64,000 bases of DNA from Nitrosospira sp. Nsp11 (GTDB lineage: Bacteria > Pseudomonadota > Gammaproteobacteria > Burkholderiales > Nitrosomonadaceae): NCBI RefSeq assembly GCF_900142705.1, contig NZ_FRBV01000003.1, forward strand, positions 1-64,000, in the 5' to 3' direction. The notes beneath the pieces were generated by a model. That model saw nothing but the letters and a program-made list of their open reading frames with translations. It made no database searches and had not been told where the DNA came from. The position numbers and the translations under genes were made by a program. Positions 53,783-62,425 of this stretch are shown here, one piece after another. Position 1 is the first letter of the stretch; every line of letters starts with the position of its first letter.

Positions 53783-54841
53783 ATGAATTCTGTGGAGCTC
53801 CAACAAAAAACTTTCCTGCTCCTATTGGTTTTCGTTACCGTAGCATTCGGGTGGATTCTCTTGCCTTTCTATGGCGCAGTATTTTGGGGCTCGGTTCTTG
53901 CCATCATATTTACTCCGTTTCATCGCAGATTGCTGGTCGTCATGAACCAGCGGCAAAATCTTGCCGCGCTCACCACCCTCCTGCTCTGCCTGATCATAGT
54001 GATTCTTCCGGTTACGATAATGACGATTTCGCTGCTACAGGAAGGATCCATCGTCTACCAGGGAATCCGGTCTGGACAGCTTAATTTCGGTGCTTATTTT
54101 CAGCAGATCATGGGAGCTATGCCACCCTGGGTCACCAACGTTCTGGACCGGCTCGGGCTCACCAATATTTCCGAGCTGCAGGATATGCTATCGACCGGCG
54201 CTTTGCAGGGCAGCCAATTTATCGCAATGCACGCTCTCAGCATCGGCCAGAACGCCTTTGAATTCGTCATCAGCTTCGGCATTATGCTGTACCTGCTGTT
54301 TTTCCTGCTGCGCGACGGCGCTGCTCTTTCCATCAGGATCAAACAAGCGATACCGCTCAGCATGGAGCACAAGCGGCATCTATTCAGCAAGTTCACTACC
54401 GTTATTCGCGCCACCGTAAAGGGCAACGTTGTTGTTGCCGCGGCGCAAGGCACGCTAGGTGGAATAATGTTTTCGTTCCTCGGCATTCAAGGGGCCTTGC
54501 TATGGGGCTTTGTGATGGCCTTCCTTTCCCTGTTGCCCGCAGTCGGAGCCGGACTGATCTGGGTGCCGGTAGCGATCTATTTTCTCTTTACCGGTGCTGT
54601 TTGGCAGGGCGTCACCCTCATCGCTTTCGGCGTGCTCGTGATCGGGCTCGTGGATAACATTTTGCGCCCCATACTCGTCGGCAGGGATACAAAAATACCC
54701 GACTATGTGATTCTCATCTCAACCTTGGGAGGCATGGTCCTTTTCGGTCTTAACGGCTTCGTTATCGGACCCGTAATTGCGGCGCTCTTCATCGCTGCAT
54801 GGGATCTCTTTTCTGCATCGAAAGAAGCGCCGGCGGATTGA
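53783..54841 (+). CDS. AI-2E family (PerM/YdiK-like) permease
   Basis: 352 aa with about eight membrane helices, two at the N-terminus (residues 11-45), a long soluble loop (about 85-150, LTNISELQDMLSTG) and a C-terminal cluster with the family motif GxxLIGxxDNxxRP seen here as VLVIGLVDNILRPILVGR. Members export small molecules or Na+ in exchange for protons; the substrate here cannot be inferred. Confidence 0.88.
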   Translation: MNSVELQQKTFLLLLVFVTVAFGWILLPFYGAVFWGSVLAIIFTPFHRRLLVVMNQRQNLAALTTLLLCLIIVILPVTIMTISLLQEGSIVYQGIRSGQLNFGAYFQQIMGAMPPWVTNVLDRLGLTNISELQDMLSTGALQGSQFIAMHALSIGQNAFEFVISFGIMLYLLFFLLRDGAALSIRIKQAIPLSMEHKRHLFSKFTTVIRATVKGNVVVAAAQGTLGGIMFSFLGIQGALLWGFVMAFLSLLPAVGAGLIWVPVAIYFLFTGAVWQGVTLIAFGVLVIGLVDNILRPILVGRDTKIPDYVILISTLGGMVLFGLNGFVIGPVIAALFIAAWDLFSASKEAPAD

Positions 54842-54939
54842 CGACGCGAGTTAGCGGGCAGCAAGCTGTCCTGTTAAAACGCGAAGGAAGCTAGCTATCG
54901 AATGAATCGATAGTTCCGGTCCTCCAATTGCCAAGGCTG

Positions 54940-55764
54940 TTACCGCCTGGAGAATCTCATCTGTAGCCGGACCGTCCAGGCAAAGATGCGGCCACCCAAC
55001 AGCCACCTGGCTATGACCGAGATTCTGGAATCGAAGGGGAGCGCATGCCTTACCGGTGGAACCGAAGACGTGACGGCATCAAGCACCGCCTTAGCGATAA
55101 TTTCCGGACCGGGCGCCCTGGGTTCGCCAACCAGAAGGTTATGCACGCCGTCGAGAAGTTTCTTGTAGGCTGGCGGATGCGCAACGGTCTTTAACAACCT
55201 TAGCTGGTTGGGAACAAACTCTGTCTTTATTATGCCAGGCGCAATGAGCACAACTTTAATTCCGAACTCCATCACCTCGCCACGCAGGGCATCGGTTAGC
55301 GCTTCAATGGCATACTTGGTAGCCGCATACCAACCAAAACCCGGCACCGATATTCTGCTCAGCGCCGAAACGATATTGACTATCGATCCTGATTTCTGCT
55401 CCCGCATATGCGGGAGGACTGCTTGCATGAACCGTGCATAGCCGAAAACGTTAACTTCGAACTGCCGATGGGCAGCCTCCATCGAAACACATTCGATAGC
55501 GCCTAACTGGCAGAGTGCCGCGTTGTTGACCAGCACATCGATACGCCCCTTGGTCGATATAATGTGACTCACTGCACGGTTAATGCCTTCTTCATCGGTC
55601 ACATCCAGTTCTATCGGCTCGATGCGATCAGAACGAATCTCTTCCAGCCTGTACAAGCGCCGCGCCACGGCAAATACATAATAACCATTTTGGGCAAGAA
55701 GCTCGGCCGCAGCCCTTCCGATACCGCTGGACGCGCCGGTTACCAGTGCAATCCGCTGAATCAT
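54940..55764 (-). CDS. Short-chain dehydrogenase/reductase (classical)
   Basis: 274 aa. Cofactor motif TGASSGIG (9-16), NNAA, catalytic Ser in VSALSRIS and YAATK (Tyr/Lys). An Arg-rich stretch after the second strand (VARRLYRLEEIR) suggests NADP(H). The C-terminal 70 residues extend beyond the core and look membrane-associated (AWTVRLQMRFSRR). Start is ATG 55762-55764 with GGAG upstream. Substrate unknown. Confidence 0.88.
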   Translation of the reverse strand: MIQRIALVTGASSGIGRAAAELLAQNGYYVFAVARRLYRLEEIRSDRIEPIELDVTDEEGINRAVSHIISTKGRIDVLVNNAALCQLGAIECVSMEAAHRQFEVNVFGYARFMQAVLPHMREQKSGSIVNIVSALSRISVPGFGWYAATKYAIEALTDALRGEVMEFGIKVVLIAPGIIKTEFVPNQLRLLKTVAHPPAYKKLLDGVHNLLVGEPRAPGPEIIAKAVLDAVTSSVPPVRHALPFDSRISVIARWLLGGRIFAWTVRLQMRFSRR

Positions 55765-55956
55765 ATCCTTCGCTCCTTTTATATTGCCATTCGTTTCACT
55801 TTTTATACATAATGAGCGAGAAAGCAATTAAACGGTTTATCTCGTTACCCAACATATTAGCCGCCGATATTTCTTTATAGCATCAGGCAGCGCGGGTATA
55901 TTCCCGTTGACTACCAAGCGCTATTCACCTGCAGGCAGGCGCATGAGGAGAGAAAT

Positions 55957-56655
55957 ATGAAAACTGTATTAATCACAGGAGCCAACCGCGGGATTGGGCT
56001 GGAATTTTGCAGGCAGTATGCCGCAGAGGACTGGCGCATTTTAGCTTGCACTCGTCATCCTGAAAAATCAGGTGCGCTCAATACGCTGGCCGCCGGCTAT
56101 CCTGAGCAGGTCACCGTGCATGCGCTCGATGTTGCTGATCATGCGCAAATAGAGGGATTGGCGCAGTCGTCAGCCGCCGAGCCGATCGATCTGCTGCTCA
56201 ACAACGCCGGAATTTATACCGGCTCTCACGCGGGCACTTTCAATAGTATCGATTATGAGGCTTGGGCCCATGAATTTCGTGTTAATACCATGGCAACGCT
56301 GAAGATGGCCCAAGCGTTTAACTCGCATGTTGCCAGAAGCAGTCGAAAAATTATCGTGACCATCAGCAGCAAGATGGGCAGCATTGCGGAGAACGACAGC
56401 GGCGGCAGCTACCTGTACCGGTCCAGCAAGACGGCGGTAAATATGGTTATTAAAAGCCTTGCAATTGACCTGAAACCAGCGGGAATCATTGCGGTGGTAC
56501 TGCACCCCGGATGGGTGCAGACCGATATGGGTGGCAAGAACGCATTAATCTCCACAGCAGAAAGCGTATCCGGCATGCGCCGCGTCATCAGTGATCTCAC
56601 CTCGGCGGATTCGGGGAAATTCATCGCTTATGATGGTAAGCCAATTCCGTGGTAA
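55957..56655 (+). CDS. Short-chain dehydrogenase, C-factor-like
   Basis: 232 aa of the CsgA/sniffer-like SDR group: TGANRGIG (7-14), NNAGIYTG, catalytic Ser in VTISSKMGS and Tyr-Lys in YRSSK, and the typical VVLHPGWVQTDMGG after the active site. GAGGAG lies before ATG 55957. It is divergent from the other SDR gene with 192 bp between them; they are not close paralogues. Confidence 0.88.
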   Translation: MKTVLITGANRGIGLEFCRQYAAEDWRILACTRHPEKSGALNTLAAGYPEQVTVHALDVADHAQIEGLAQSSAAEPIDLLLNNAGIYTGSHAGTFNSIDYEAWAHEFRVNTMATLKMAQAFNSHVARSSRKIIVTISSKMGSIAENDSGGSYLYRSSKTAVNMVIKSLAIDLKPAGIIAVVLHPGWVQTDMGGKNALISTAESVSGMRRVISDLTSADSGKFIAYDGKPIPW

Positions 56656-56788
56656 GCGCCTGCTCTCCAGCATAGCAGCCGTTGTTAACCGATACAATCT
56701 TGCCAGTTAACAGTTGCCCGCAAGTAAAACCCGCTTTCATCCGTCGATAGAGGCTTGGTTAATTCGGAGAATTGGGTTTTCGTAGCGC

Positions 56789-57109
56789 TTATTCAACGAT
56801 TACCGCCGTCCCGCTAGCCGAAACCATCAGCATCCCATTTTCCTTGCCCATTATCTCGTAATCGATATCGATGCCGATTACCGCGTTTGCACCGAGGTCC
56901 TGAGCGCGTCGCTGTAGCTCGTCAAGCGCGATTTCCCGCGCGCGCTGCAGCTCTTTTTCATAGGTTGCGGAGCGTCCTCCCACAAGGTCACGGATTCCGG
57001 CAAAGAGGTCTTTGAACAAATTGGCGCCGAGGATCGCTTCGCCGGCGATGACTCCGCAGTATTTCGTAATGCGCTTTCCCTCAATGCTCGGGGTAGTGGT
57101 AAGTTGCAT
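56789..57109 (-). CDS. YbjQ family (UPF0145) protein
   Basis: 106 aa, close to E. coli YbjQ throughout: [39 protein letters not shown] and [12 protein letters not shown]. The family forms ring-like pentamers of unknown function. Start ATG 57107-57109; the frame has eight more unconserved codons upstream. Confidence 0.92.
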   Translation of the reverse strand: MQLTTTPSIEGKRITKYCGVIAGEAILGANLFKDLFAGIRDLVGGRSATYEKELQRAREIALDELQRRAQDLGANAVIGIDIDYEIMGKENGMLMVSASGTAVIVE

Positions 57110-57192
57110 AAACCTCCCATTGACGCTCTTCAATAAAATAAGTAATAAGCCCTAGCGGGCTATCTGTACAGCTTATCCATGGCAACGTGCCG

Positions 57193-57537
57193 TTACTGCG
57201 GCGCGGCGGGTTTCGGCCTCTTGCGAAGCTTCTTCAGGGGGCGCTTCCCTTGTGTACCATCACGGGATTTGAACTGATCAGGGGTCGGCATCCCCTTGCG
57301 CCGCACGTTTCGCTCAGCAGAAGAACTGCGCTCCGAGGCGTTTCGTTCCGAAGCGTTTCTCTCTGCGTTGTTCCGCTCCGAGGTGCTTCGCTCGGAAGTC
57401 ATGGCGCGATTGACGGGAGTAAGCGTAATTTCAAGCTCGTTGATCTCATCCCATTCGGCCTCGGTACGCTGTCTTTCCGGAATAGCAAGAAGCTCTTGCA
57501 AGCGAATATTAGGCGGACTCGGCTGTAGTTTATCCAT
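57193..57537 (-). CDS. Basic repeat-containing protein of unknown function
   Basis: 114 aa. Residues 1-42 are a helical, acidic head (LQELLAIPERQRTEAEWDEI). Residues 47-77 are five-residue repeats of the form xxSER/xxAER-N (DNA 57307-57399). The tail is basic (KRPLKKLRKRPKPAAPQ). It could bind nucleic acid or be disordered; I recognise no family. Its start is 25 bp from a Fur-like box and it is divergent from the iron transporter, so it may be iron regulated. Confidence 0.6.
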   Translation of the reverse strand: MDKLQPSPPNIRLQELLAIPERQRTEAEWDEINELEITLTPVNRAMTSERSTSERNNAERNASERNASERSSSAERNVRRKGMPTPDQFKSRDGTQGKRPLKKLRKRPKPAAPQ

Positions 57538-57562
57538 GGTATATTTAATGCGATGCTCTACT

Positions 57563-57581
57563 GATAATTATTATCATTTAT
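57563..57581. promoter_or_regulatory. Predicted Fur box
   Basis: The 19 bases from 57563 (GATAATTATTATCATTTAT) match the classical GATAATGATAATCATTATC box at 14 of 19 positions. It lies in the 90-bp gap between the divergent repeat protein and the iron importer, in position to control both. Confidence 0.7.
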
Positions 57582-57627
57582 AATAAGATTTGATCGATCT
57601 CACTGTTGATATCCGGAGTAAATAACG

Positions 57628-58860
57628 ATGTTAAATGCCTGGTTAAAAAAATATCTGAACAAGACTTGCATTGAGCGCATGGCTGGCAACTTTACCGGAA
57701 AAATCGGGAGGACGACAAGGGTCCCGACGGAGGCATCATCGTACGCTTCTACGATGATGCCGGGGATCGCGGTGCAGGGAATATCCCATTTTACCGATAA
57801 AATACATTATAGGTCGCCCTCACGCCCTGGTGGGAAAACTCGGAGGCTTATTCAACGGTTCTTCAGCCAATATATTACTGCAATATTTTGCTGTGCCATT
57901 TTCTTTGGCGCCAGCGCATCTCACGCAGAGCAAGTAGTAGTCTATTCCGCCCGGATCGAACAGCTCATCAAACCAATGTTCGACGTTTTCACCAAAGATA
58001 CCGGCATCAACGTAAAATTCGTCACTGACAAAGAAGGCCCATTGCTGGCGCGCCTCAAGGCGGAAGGAAAAAACACACCTGCCGACATGCTGATCACCTC
58101 GGATGCGGGCAATTTGTGGGAGGCCGCTCAAGAAGGACTGTTAAGACCTGTCGAGTCAAAAACGCTCCACGCAAATGTTCGCGCCTACCTCCGTGATCCC
58201 CAAAATCAGTGGTTCGGCCTGTCCGTGCGGGCCCGCACTATCATATATAACACACAGAAAGTAAAGCCTTCGGATCTTTCTACCTACGAAGCGCTGGCTG
58301 AGCCTCAATGGAAAGGACGGTTGTGCCTGCGCACTTCCAAGAAAGTATACAACCAGTCGCTGGTCGCGATGATGATCGCTGAGCATGGCGCGGTCAGGAC
58401 CGAAGAAATTATCAAAGGCTGGGTCGCCAATCTCGCTATCGATCCTTTGTCCGACGAAACCAAGGCAATGGAATTCGTCGCCGCGGGACGATGCGATGTC
58501 ACTATAGCCAACAGCTATTACTATGGCCGCCTGATGCAAAAAAACCCGGCATTGCCACTTGCGATTTTCTGGCCTAACCAGGAAGGCAGCGGCGTTCACG
58601 TCAATATCTCAGGGGCGGGGATTACCAAATACGCGCATAACGCACCCGCCGCAATCAGGTTGCTTGAATTTCTGTCATCGGAAAAAGCCCAGAATCTCTT
58701 TGCCGACGTGAATATGGAATACCCTGTCAACCCCAGGGTGAAGCCCGACCCCGCTGTCGCAGCCTGGGGCACCTTCAGGCAAAATACGATAAACGTAACC
58801 ACAGCCGGGGAATTGCAGGCAGAAGCGGTAAAACTGATGGATCGCGCGGGCTATCGATAA
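57628..58860 (+). CDS. Ferric iron ABC transporter, periplasmic binding protein
   Basis: 410 aa in the longest frame, FbpA/FutA type. Mature part starts after a signal peptide ending ASASHA-EQ (about residue 100). The Fe-coordinating adjacent tyrosines are in ANSYYYGRL, with VVVYSARIEQ at the mature N-terminus. Usual family length is about 330-345, so roughly 70 residues before the signal peptide are extra. ATG 57628 has GGAG at ten bases; no in-frame ATG or GTG lies directly before the signal peptide, though ATT 57850 has GGAGG three bases upstream. The extension contains a 12-bp hairpin. First gene of the importer operon. Confidence 0.9.
   Translation: MLNAWLKKYLNKTCIERMAGNFTGKIGRTTRVPTEASSYASTMMPGIAVQGISHFTDKIHYRSPSRPGGKTRRLIQRFFSQYITAIFCCAIFFGASASHAEQVVVYSARIEQLIKPMFDVFTKDTGINVKFVTDKEGPLLARLKAEGKNTPADMLITSDAGNLWEAAQEGLLRPVESKTLHANVRAYLRDPQNQWFGLSVRARTIIYNTQKVKPSDLSTYEALAEPQWKGRLCLRTSKKVYNQSLVAMMIAEHGAVRTEEIIKGWVANLAIDPLSDETKAMEFVAAGRCDVTIANSYYYGRLMQKNPALPLAIFWPNQEGSGVHVNISGAGITKYAHNAPAAIRLLEFLSSEKAQNLFADVNMEYPVNPRVKPDPAVAAWGTFRQNTINVTTAGELQAEAVKLMDRAGYR
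57732..57761 (+). promoter_or_regulatory. Perfect 12-bp hairpin in the binding-protein leader
   Basis: GGCATCATCGTA / TACGATGATGCC (57732-57743, 57750-57761) around loop CGCTTC. It falls between the ATG 57628 and the signal peptide, covering two in-frame ATG codons. If the true start is downstream, this is a 5' UTR structure. Confidence 0.6.
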
Positions 58861-58872
58861 GGCGTCAAGGAT

Positions 58873-60558
58873 GTGAGAGATGAAACGCTTAGCTCAACGG
58901 AGACTGATTCAGGCACGAAAAATGGCTTTTCAAGCGCCTCAAGCTCCGCCTATCGGGTCTCGCACGGCTGGCGTCTAATCCCCTTTCTGGTAGCTGCGGT
59001 AGTACTCGTACCCGTTGGCACGGTCATCTCGTCCTTGTTCGTACCGGCAGGCGATGTCTGGCAACACTTGGTTGAAACGACACTGGCCGGCCTGTTGGTC
59101 AATACGTTCTGGCTCGCCGTGGGTGTTTCCGCCGGTTCCGCATTGCTGGGGGTGAGCCTGGCCTGGTTTACCGCGGTGTGCGAGTTCCCCGGTCGTAAAT
59201 TCTTTTCGTGGGCATTATTGCTGCCGCTTGCCATTCCCGCATATGTTACCGCGTTCGTGGCTTTGGGCCTCTTCGATTACATCGGCCCGGTGCAAACGGC
59301 GCTGCGCGCCTGGCTGGGACCGGACAGATTCTGGTTTCCGGATATACGCAGCAGGCTGGGCGTTATCATTGTCATGGTCCTGGCGTTTTATCCTTATGTT
59401 TATTTGCTGGCGCGAAATGCATTTCTCACACAAGGCAAGCGCTCGCTGGAGGCTGCCCAGTCGCTCGGCTTTAATCGCACGCAAGGATTTTTCAAGCTGG
59501 CGTTGCCAATGGCGCGCCCGTGGATTGCAGGCGGGACAATGCTGGCTCTAATGGAAACGCTTGCCGATTTCGGTACGGTAGCGGTTTTCAATTACGATAC
59601 CTTCACCACTGCTATTTATAAAGCCTGGTTTGCGATGTTTTCCCTCACCGCAGCCTCCCAGCTCGCCTCACTGCTGATCGTCATCGTTTTTGCCGTAATA
59701 GTTGTGGAGCAGCAATTTCGCTCACGCATGCGCTATGCCGAAACCAGGCAAAGTGCAAAGGCGACTCCCATTCCGCTCTCCGGTTGGCGCGCATGGCTGG
59801 TATCAGGGCTTGCGTCAGGCACGCTTTTTTTTTCGTTCCTGTTGCCGGTCATGCAACTGGGCATTTGGGCCGTGGGCGTTATCGAACGTGATTTCGACCA
59901 GCGTTACGTGGAATTTCTTTGGCATTCGCTGCTATTATCCACTTTTGCCGCCCTGCTCACTTGTGCCGTCGCGCTGCTCATGGTCTACGCCGCGCGACGC
60001 TACCCGGACGCCGCCACTCGCGGCGCAGTGCGCATATCCACTATTGGATATGCTCTGCCCGGTGCCGTTCTCGCGGTTGGAATTTTCATCCCCATAGCCT
60101 GGCTGGATAGTTGGCTGAGCGAAATGGCTATGCAGTTATTTCATATAGAAACCGGTTTGCTCATCCAGGGCACTCTTTTCACGATGCTGATTGCCTATAT
60201 GACGCGCTTTCTCGCCGTCAGCCACAGCCCCATAGACAGCGCCATGCAGCGTGTGACCGGCAGTATCGATGAGGCAGCCATGGGACTTGGTTTGAGCGGA
60301 TGGGCAACACTATGCCGCGTACACTTGCCCATTCTGAAGGGTGGAATATTCACCGCCGCCGCGCTCGTATTCGTGGATGTCATGAAAGAGATGCCCATCA
60401 CGTTGATGACCCGGCCTTTTGGCTGGGACACCCTCGCCGTGCGGATTTTCGAAATGACGACGGAAGGCCAATGGGAGCAGGCCGCATTACCTGCCGTGAC
60501 GCTGGTACTGGCAGGCCTGCTTCCCCTGATATTTTTTATGCGGCAAACCGAAAGTTGA
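58873..60558 (+). CDS. Ferric iron ABC transporter, fused permease
   Basis: 561 aa with two BPD-transp-1 domains in one chain (FbpB type), about 12 helices. The two EAA loops are visible: EAAQSLGFNRTQGFFKLALP (about 195-214) and EAAMGLGLSGWATLCRVHLP (about 470-489). Start is GTG 58873; no other in-frame start precedes the first helix, and AAGG is close by. Twelve bases after the binding protein gene. Confidence 0.94.
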   Translation: MRDETLSSTETDSGTKNGFSSASSSAYRVSHGWRLIPFLVAAVVLVPVGTVISSLFVPAGDVWQHLVETTLAGLLVNTFWLAVGVSAGSALLGVSLAWFTAVCEFPGRKFFSWALLLPLAIPAYVTAFVALGLFDYIGPVQTALRAWLGPDRFWFPDIRSRLGVIIVMVLAFYPYVYLLARNAFLTQGKRSLEAAQSLGFNRTQGFFKLALPMARPWIAGGTMLALMETLADFGTVAVFNYDTFTTAIYKAWFAMFSLTAASQLASLLIVIVFAVIVVEQQFRSRMRYAETRQSAKATPIPLSGWRAWLVSGLASGTLFFSFLLPVMQLGIWAVGVIERDFDQRYVEFLWHSLLLSTFAALLTCAVALLMVYAARRYPDAATRGAVRISTIGYALPGAVLAVGIFIPIAWLDSWLSEMAMQLFHIETGLLIQGTLFTMLIAYMTRFLAVSHSPIDSAMQRVTGSIDEAAMGLGLSGWATLCRVHLPILKGGIFTAAALVFVDVMKEMPITLMTRPFGWDTLAVRIFEMTTEGQWEQAALPAVTLVLAGLLPLIFFMRQTES

Positions 60559-60573
60559 TTTGAACGATTGCCC

Positions 60574-61650
60574 ATGAACGCGCTGCTTGAGCTCAAAAAT
60601 ATCCGGCATGCCTATGGCCGTCAAACAGTCGTAAACGACTTATCGCTCGTGCTAAAAAAAGGCGCCATCGGCTGCCTGCTGGGGCCGAGCGGGTGCGGCA
60701 AGACAACGGTATTGCGATGTATCGCCGGGTTTGAGCCCATCTCGACCGGAGAGATTGCGCTCAATGGCGTTGTCATAAGTAGCGCAGGTTTTGTCTTGCC
60801 GCCGGAACGGCGGCACATCGGCATGGTGTTCCAGGACTATGCATTATTTCCCCATCTGACCGTTCTGGCCAATGTTGGCTTTGGCCTGCATCGGATGCAA
60901 AAAACGGAGCGCGCGGCACGCATCCACGAGATGTTGAAAACCGTCGGCCTTGTTGATGTAGGAGGTAAATATCCGCATCAACTCTCGGGCGGTCAGCAAC
61001 AGCGCGTGGCCCTCGCGCGGGCGTTGGCGCCAAAGCCTGATTTGCTGTTGCTGGATGAGCCTTTCTCCAATCTGGATGTGACACTGCGTGGCCGCTTGAG
61101 CCTGGAGGTGCGCGACATTCTCAAGAGTCAGAATGCTACGGCTATTTTGGTAACGCATGACCAGGACGAGGCTTTTGCCATTGCCGACGAGATCGGTGTC
61201 ATGCACCAGGGCGAAATCCAGCAATGGGATACCGGCTACAATCTCTATCACAGGCCCGCCAACCGGTTCGTTGCAAATTTCATCGGCCAAGGCGTTTTTC
61301 TCCCCGGCAAAATACTGGATCCGCATCACGTGGAAATCGAGTTAGGGACTCTGGCAGGAGAGGTCCCGCATCAATGCATGCCGGACTGCCAACTATGTCG
61401 CGAGGGAAATCCCGTGGATGTGCTCATACGCCCGGATGACATTGTGCACGATGACGCCAGCCCCCTTCAAGCCGCCGTGATGCACAAGGCTTTCCGGGGC
61501 GCCGACATCATGTACACGCTGCGCCTGCCCGGCGGTGGAACTGCCCTATCACTGGTACCCAGCCACCATAATCATGCAATAGGCGAGAAAATCGGTATCA
61601 GGCTGGAGGCGGATCACGTTGTGGCGTTCAGCCAATCTACATCCAGCTGA
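60574..61650 (+). CDS. Ferric iron ABC transporter, ATPase
   Basis: 358 aa (ATG 60574; a TTG six bases earlier is in frame). Walker A GPSGCGKTT (about 37-45), Q-loop VFQDYALFPH, signature LSGGQQQR, Walker B LLLLDEPFSNLD and switch THDQDEA are intact. The C-terminal 120 residues are a TOBE/regulatory region; an unusual PDCQLCREGN piece contains two cysteines. Follows the permease by 15 bp. Confidence 0.95.
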   Translation: MNALLELKNIRHAYGRQTVVNDLSLVLKKGAIGCLLGPSGCGKTTVLRCIAGFEPISTGEIALNGVVISSAGFVLPPERRHIGMVFQDYALFPHLTVLANVGFGLHRMQKTERAARIHEMLKTVGLVDVGGKYPHQLSGGQQQRVALARALAPKPDLLLLDEPFSNLDVTLRGRLSLEVRDILKSQNATAILVTHDQDEAFAIADEIGVMHQGEIQQWDTGYNLYHRPANRFVANFIGQGVFLPGKILDPHHVEIELGTLAGEVPHQCMPDCQLCREGNPVDVLIRPDDIVHDDASPLQAAVMHKAFRGADIMYTLRLPGGGTALSLVPSHHNHAIGEKIGIRLEADHVVAFSQSTSS

Positions 61651-61654
61651 AGCC

Positions 61655-61672
61655 TCAACGCAACTGCGTTGA
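61655..61672 (+). terminator. Weak hairpin after the iron importer operon
   Basis: TCAACGC / GCGTTGA 7-bp stem with AACT loop, six bases after the ATPase stop. There is no T run, so at best a weak or Rho-assisted terminator. Confidence 0.3.
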
Positions 61673-61754
61673 TCGCTTATCGGTTCCTGCAAAACTTGAG
61701 CGCATCATGTTCCCTGATCGTGTACCCCACCTTTTTATAGGAGTTGCCGAAACT

Positions 61755-62261
61755 TCAAATCTGCTCGTTGGGATCAGATTCGACCATCGCGTTGCTCTCG
61801 TGGTTTCGCTCCCGCCGGTTTTCCGCCGGCGTGGCGTAATCGCGCGGGGCAAGTTTTGATGCCATTTGCCGGTGAAAGGCCGCCTGCTTTATGTCTTCCT
61901 CGGCGGTTCGCTTGTATTTGTGCAGCAAAGCTGCGGTATGCGATTGTTTATCTTGTGCCTGTCTGCCATAAAGATAGCTTTTTTCTTCATAATGCTGAAG
62001 CAGTTTCTTTTGCTCCTCCGCCTTTTTCAGCATTTCTTGGGCGGTATTTTGGTATTGCTTCGCCAGTTTATCGTGGTCGGCATAAGTTTTCGCACTCTTT
62101 CCAGCTCTGTGAATATTGTCATTCTGCGCTTCGAGAGGACTCATTTGCGCGCAGGAAGCCAACAAGCCAAGCGCAGACAAGATCACAACGAATGTTCCTG
62201 ATTTTGTTTTCACGATGGAACCCAAATAGAATGAAGGTAGCTTCATGCTAACTCGGTTCAT
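61755..62261 (-). CDS. Hypothetical coiled-coil lipoprotein
   Basis: 168 aa. Signal peptide with lipobox LLASC (Cys near residue 37), then a Lys/Gln/Glu-rich helical region (about 60-135) likely to form a coiled coil, and a polar C-terminus. No family recognised. The start may instead be the Met at codon 6 (62244-62246). Likely outer membrane. An unusual inverted repeat lies upstream (62315-62351). Confidence 0.7.
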   Translation of the reverse strand: MNRVSMKLPSFYLGSIVKTKSGTFVVILSALGLLASCAQMSPLEAQNDNIHRAGKSAKTYADHDKLAKQYQNTAQEMLKKAEEQKKLLQHYEEKSYLYGRQAQDKQSHTAALLHKYKRTAEEDIKQAAFHRQMASKLAPRDYATPAENRRERNHESNAMVESDPNEQI

Positions 62262-62277
62262 ACCACCAAATATATTG

Positions 62278-62310
62278 GGGAAACCCTGGTTTTTTGCTAA
62301 GGGAAACCCT
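62278..62310. repeat. Direct repeat GGGAAACCCT
   Basis: The decamer occurs at 62278-62287 and 62301-62310, spaced 23 bp, about two helical turns, between the lipoprotein start and the 12-bp inverted repeat. Two binding sites for one regulator would look like this. Confidence 0.5.
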
Positions 62311-62314
62311 TATG

Positions 62315-62351
62315 CAACTTTTATATGACAGAAGTTGCTATATAAAAGTTG
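62315..62351. promoter_or_regulatory. Perfect 12-bp inverted repeat upstream of lipoprotein gene
   Basis: CAACTTTTATAT (62315-62326) and ATATAAAAGTTG (62340-62351) with a 13-base spacer. It is AT-rich and lies about 55 bp before the lipoprotein start; operator or cruciform are possible. No T run for a terminator. Confidence 0.5.
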
Positions 62352-62425
62352 ACAGTATATGGGTCGCCCAAGAAAACCAGACAGAAACATCGGACAATCT
62401 GACGTAAAACCCAAGGCAATGCCTG

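Noticed and set aside
57307-57399. Possible CRISPR-like repeat array
   Set aside because: The unit is about 15 bp, degenerate, in frame and encodes pentapeptides; there are no spacers or cas genes.
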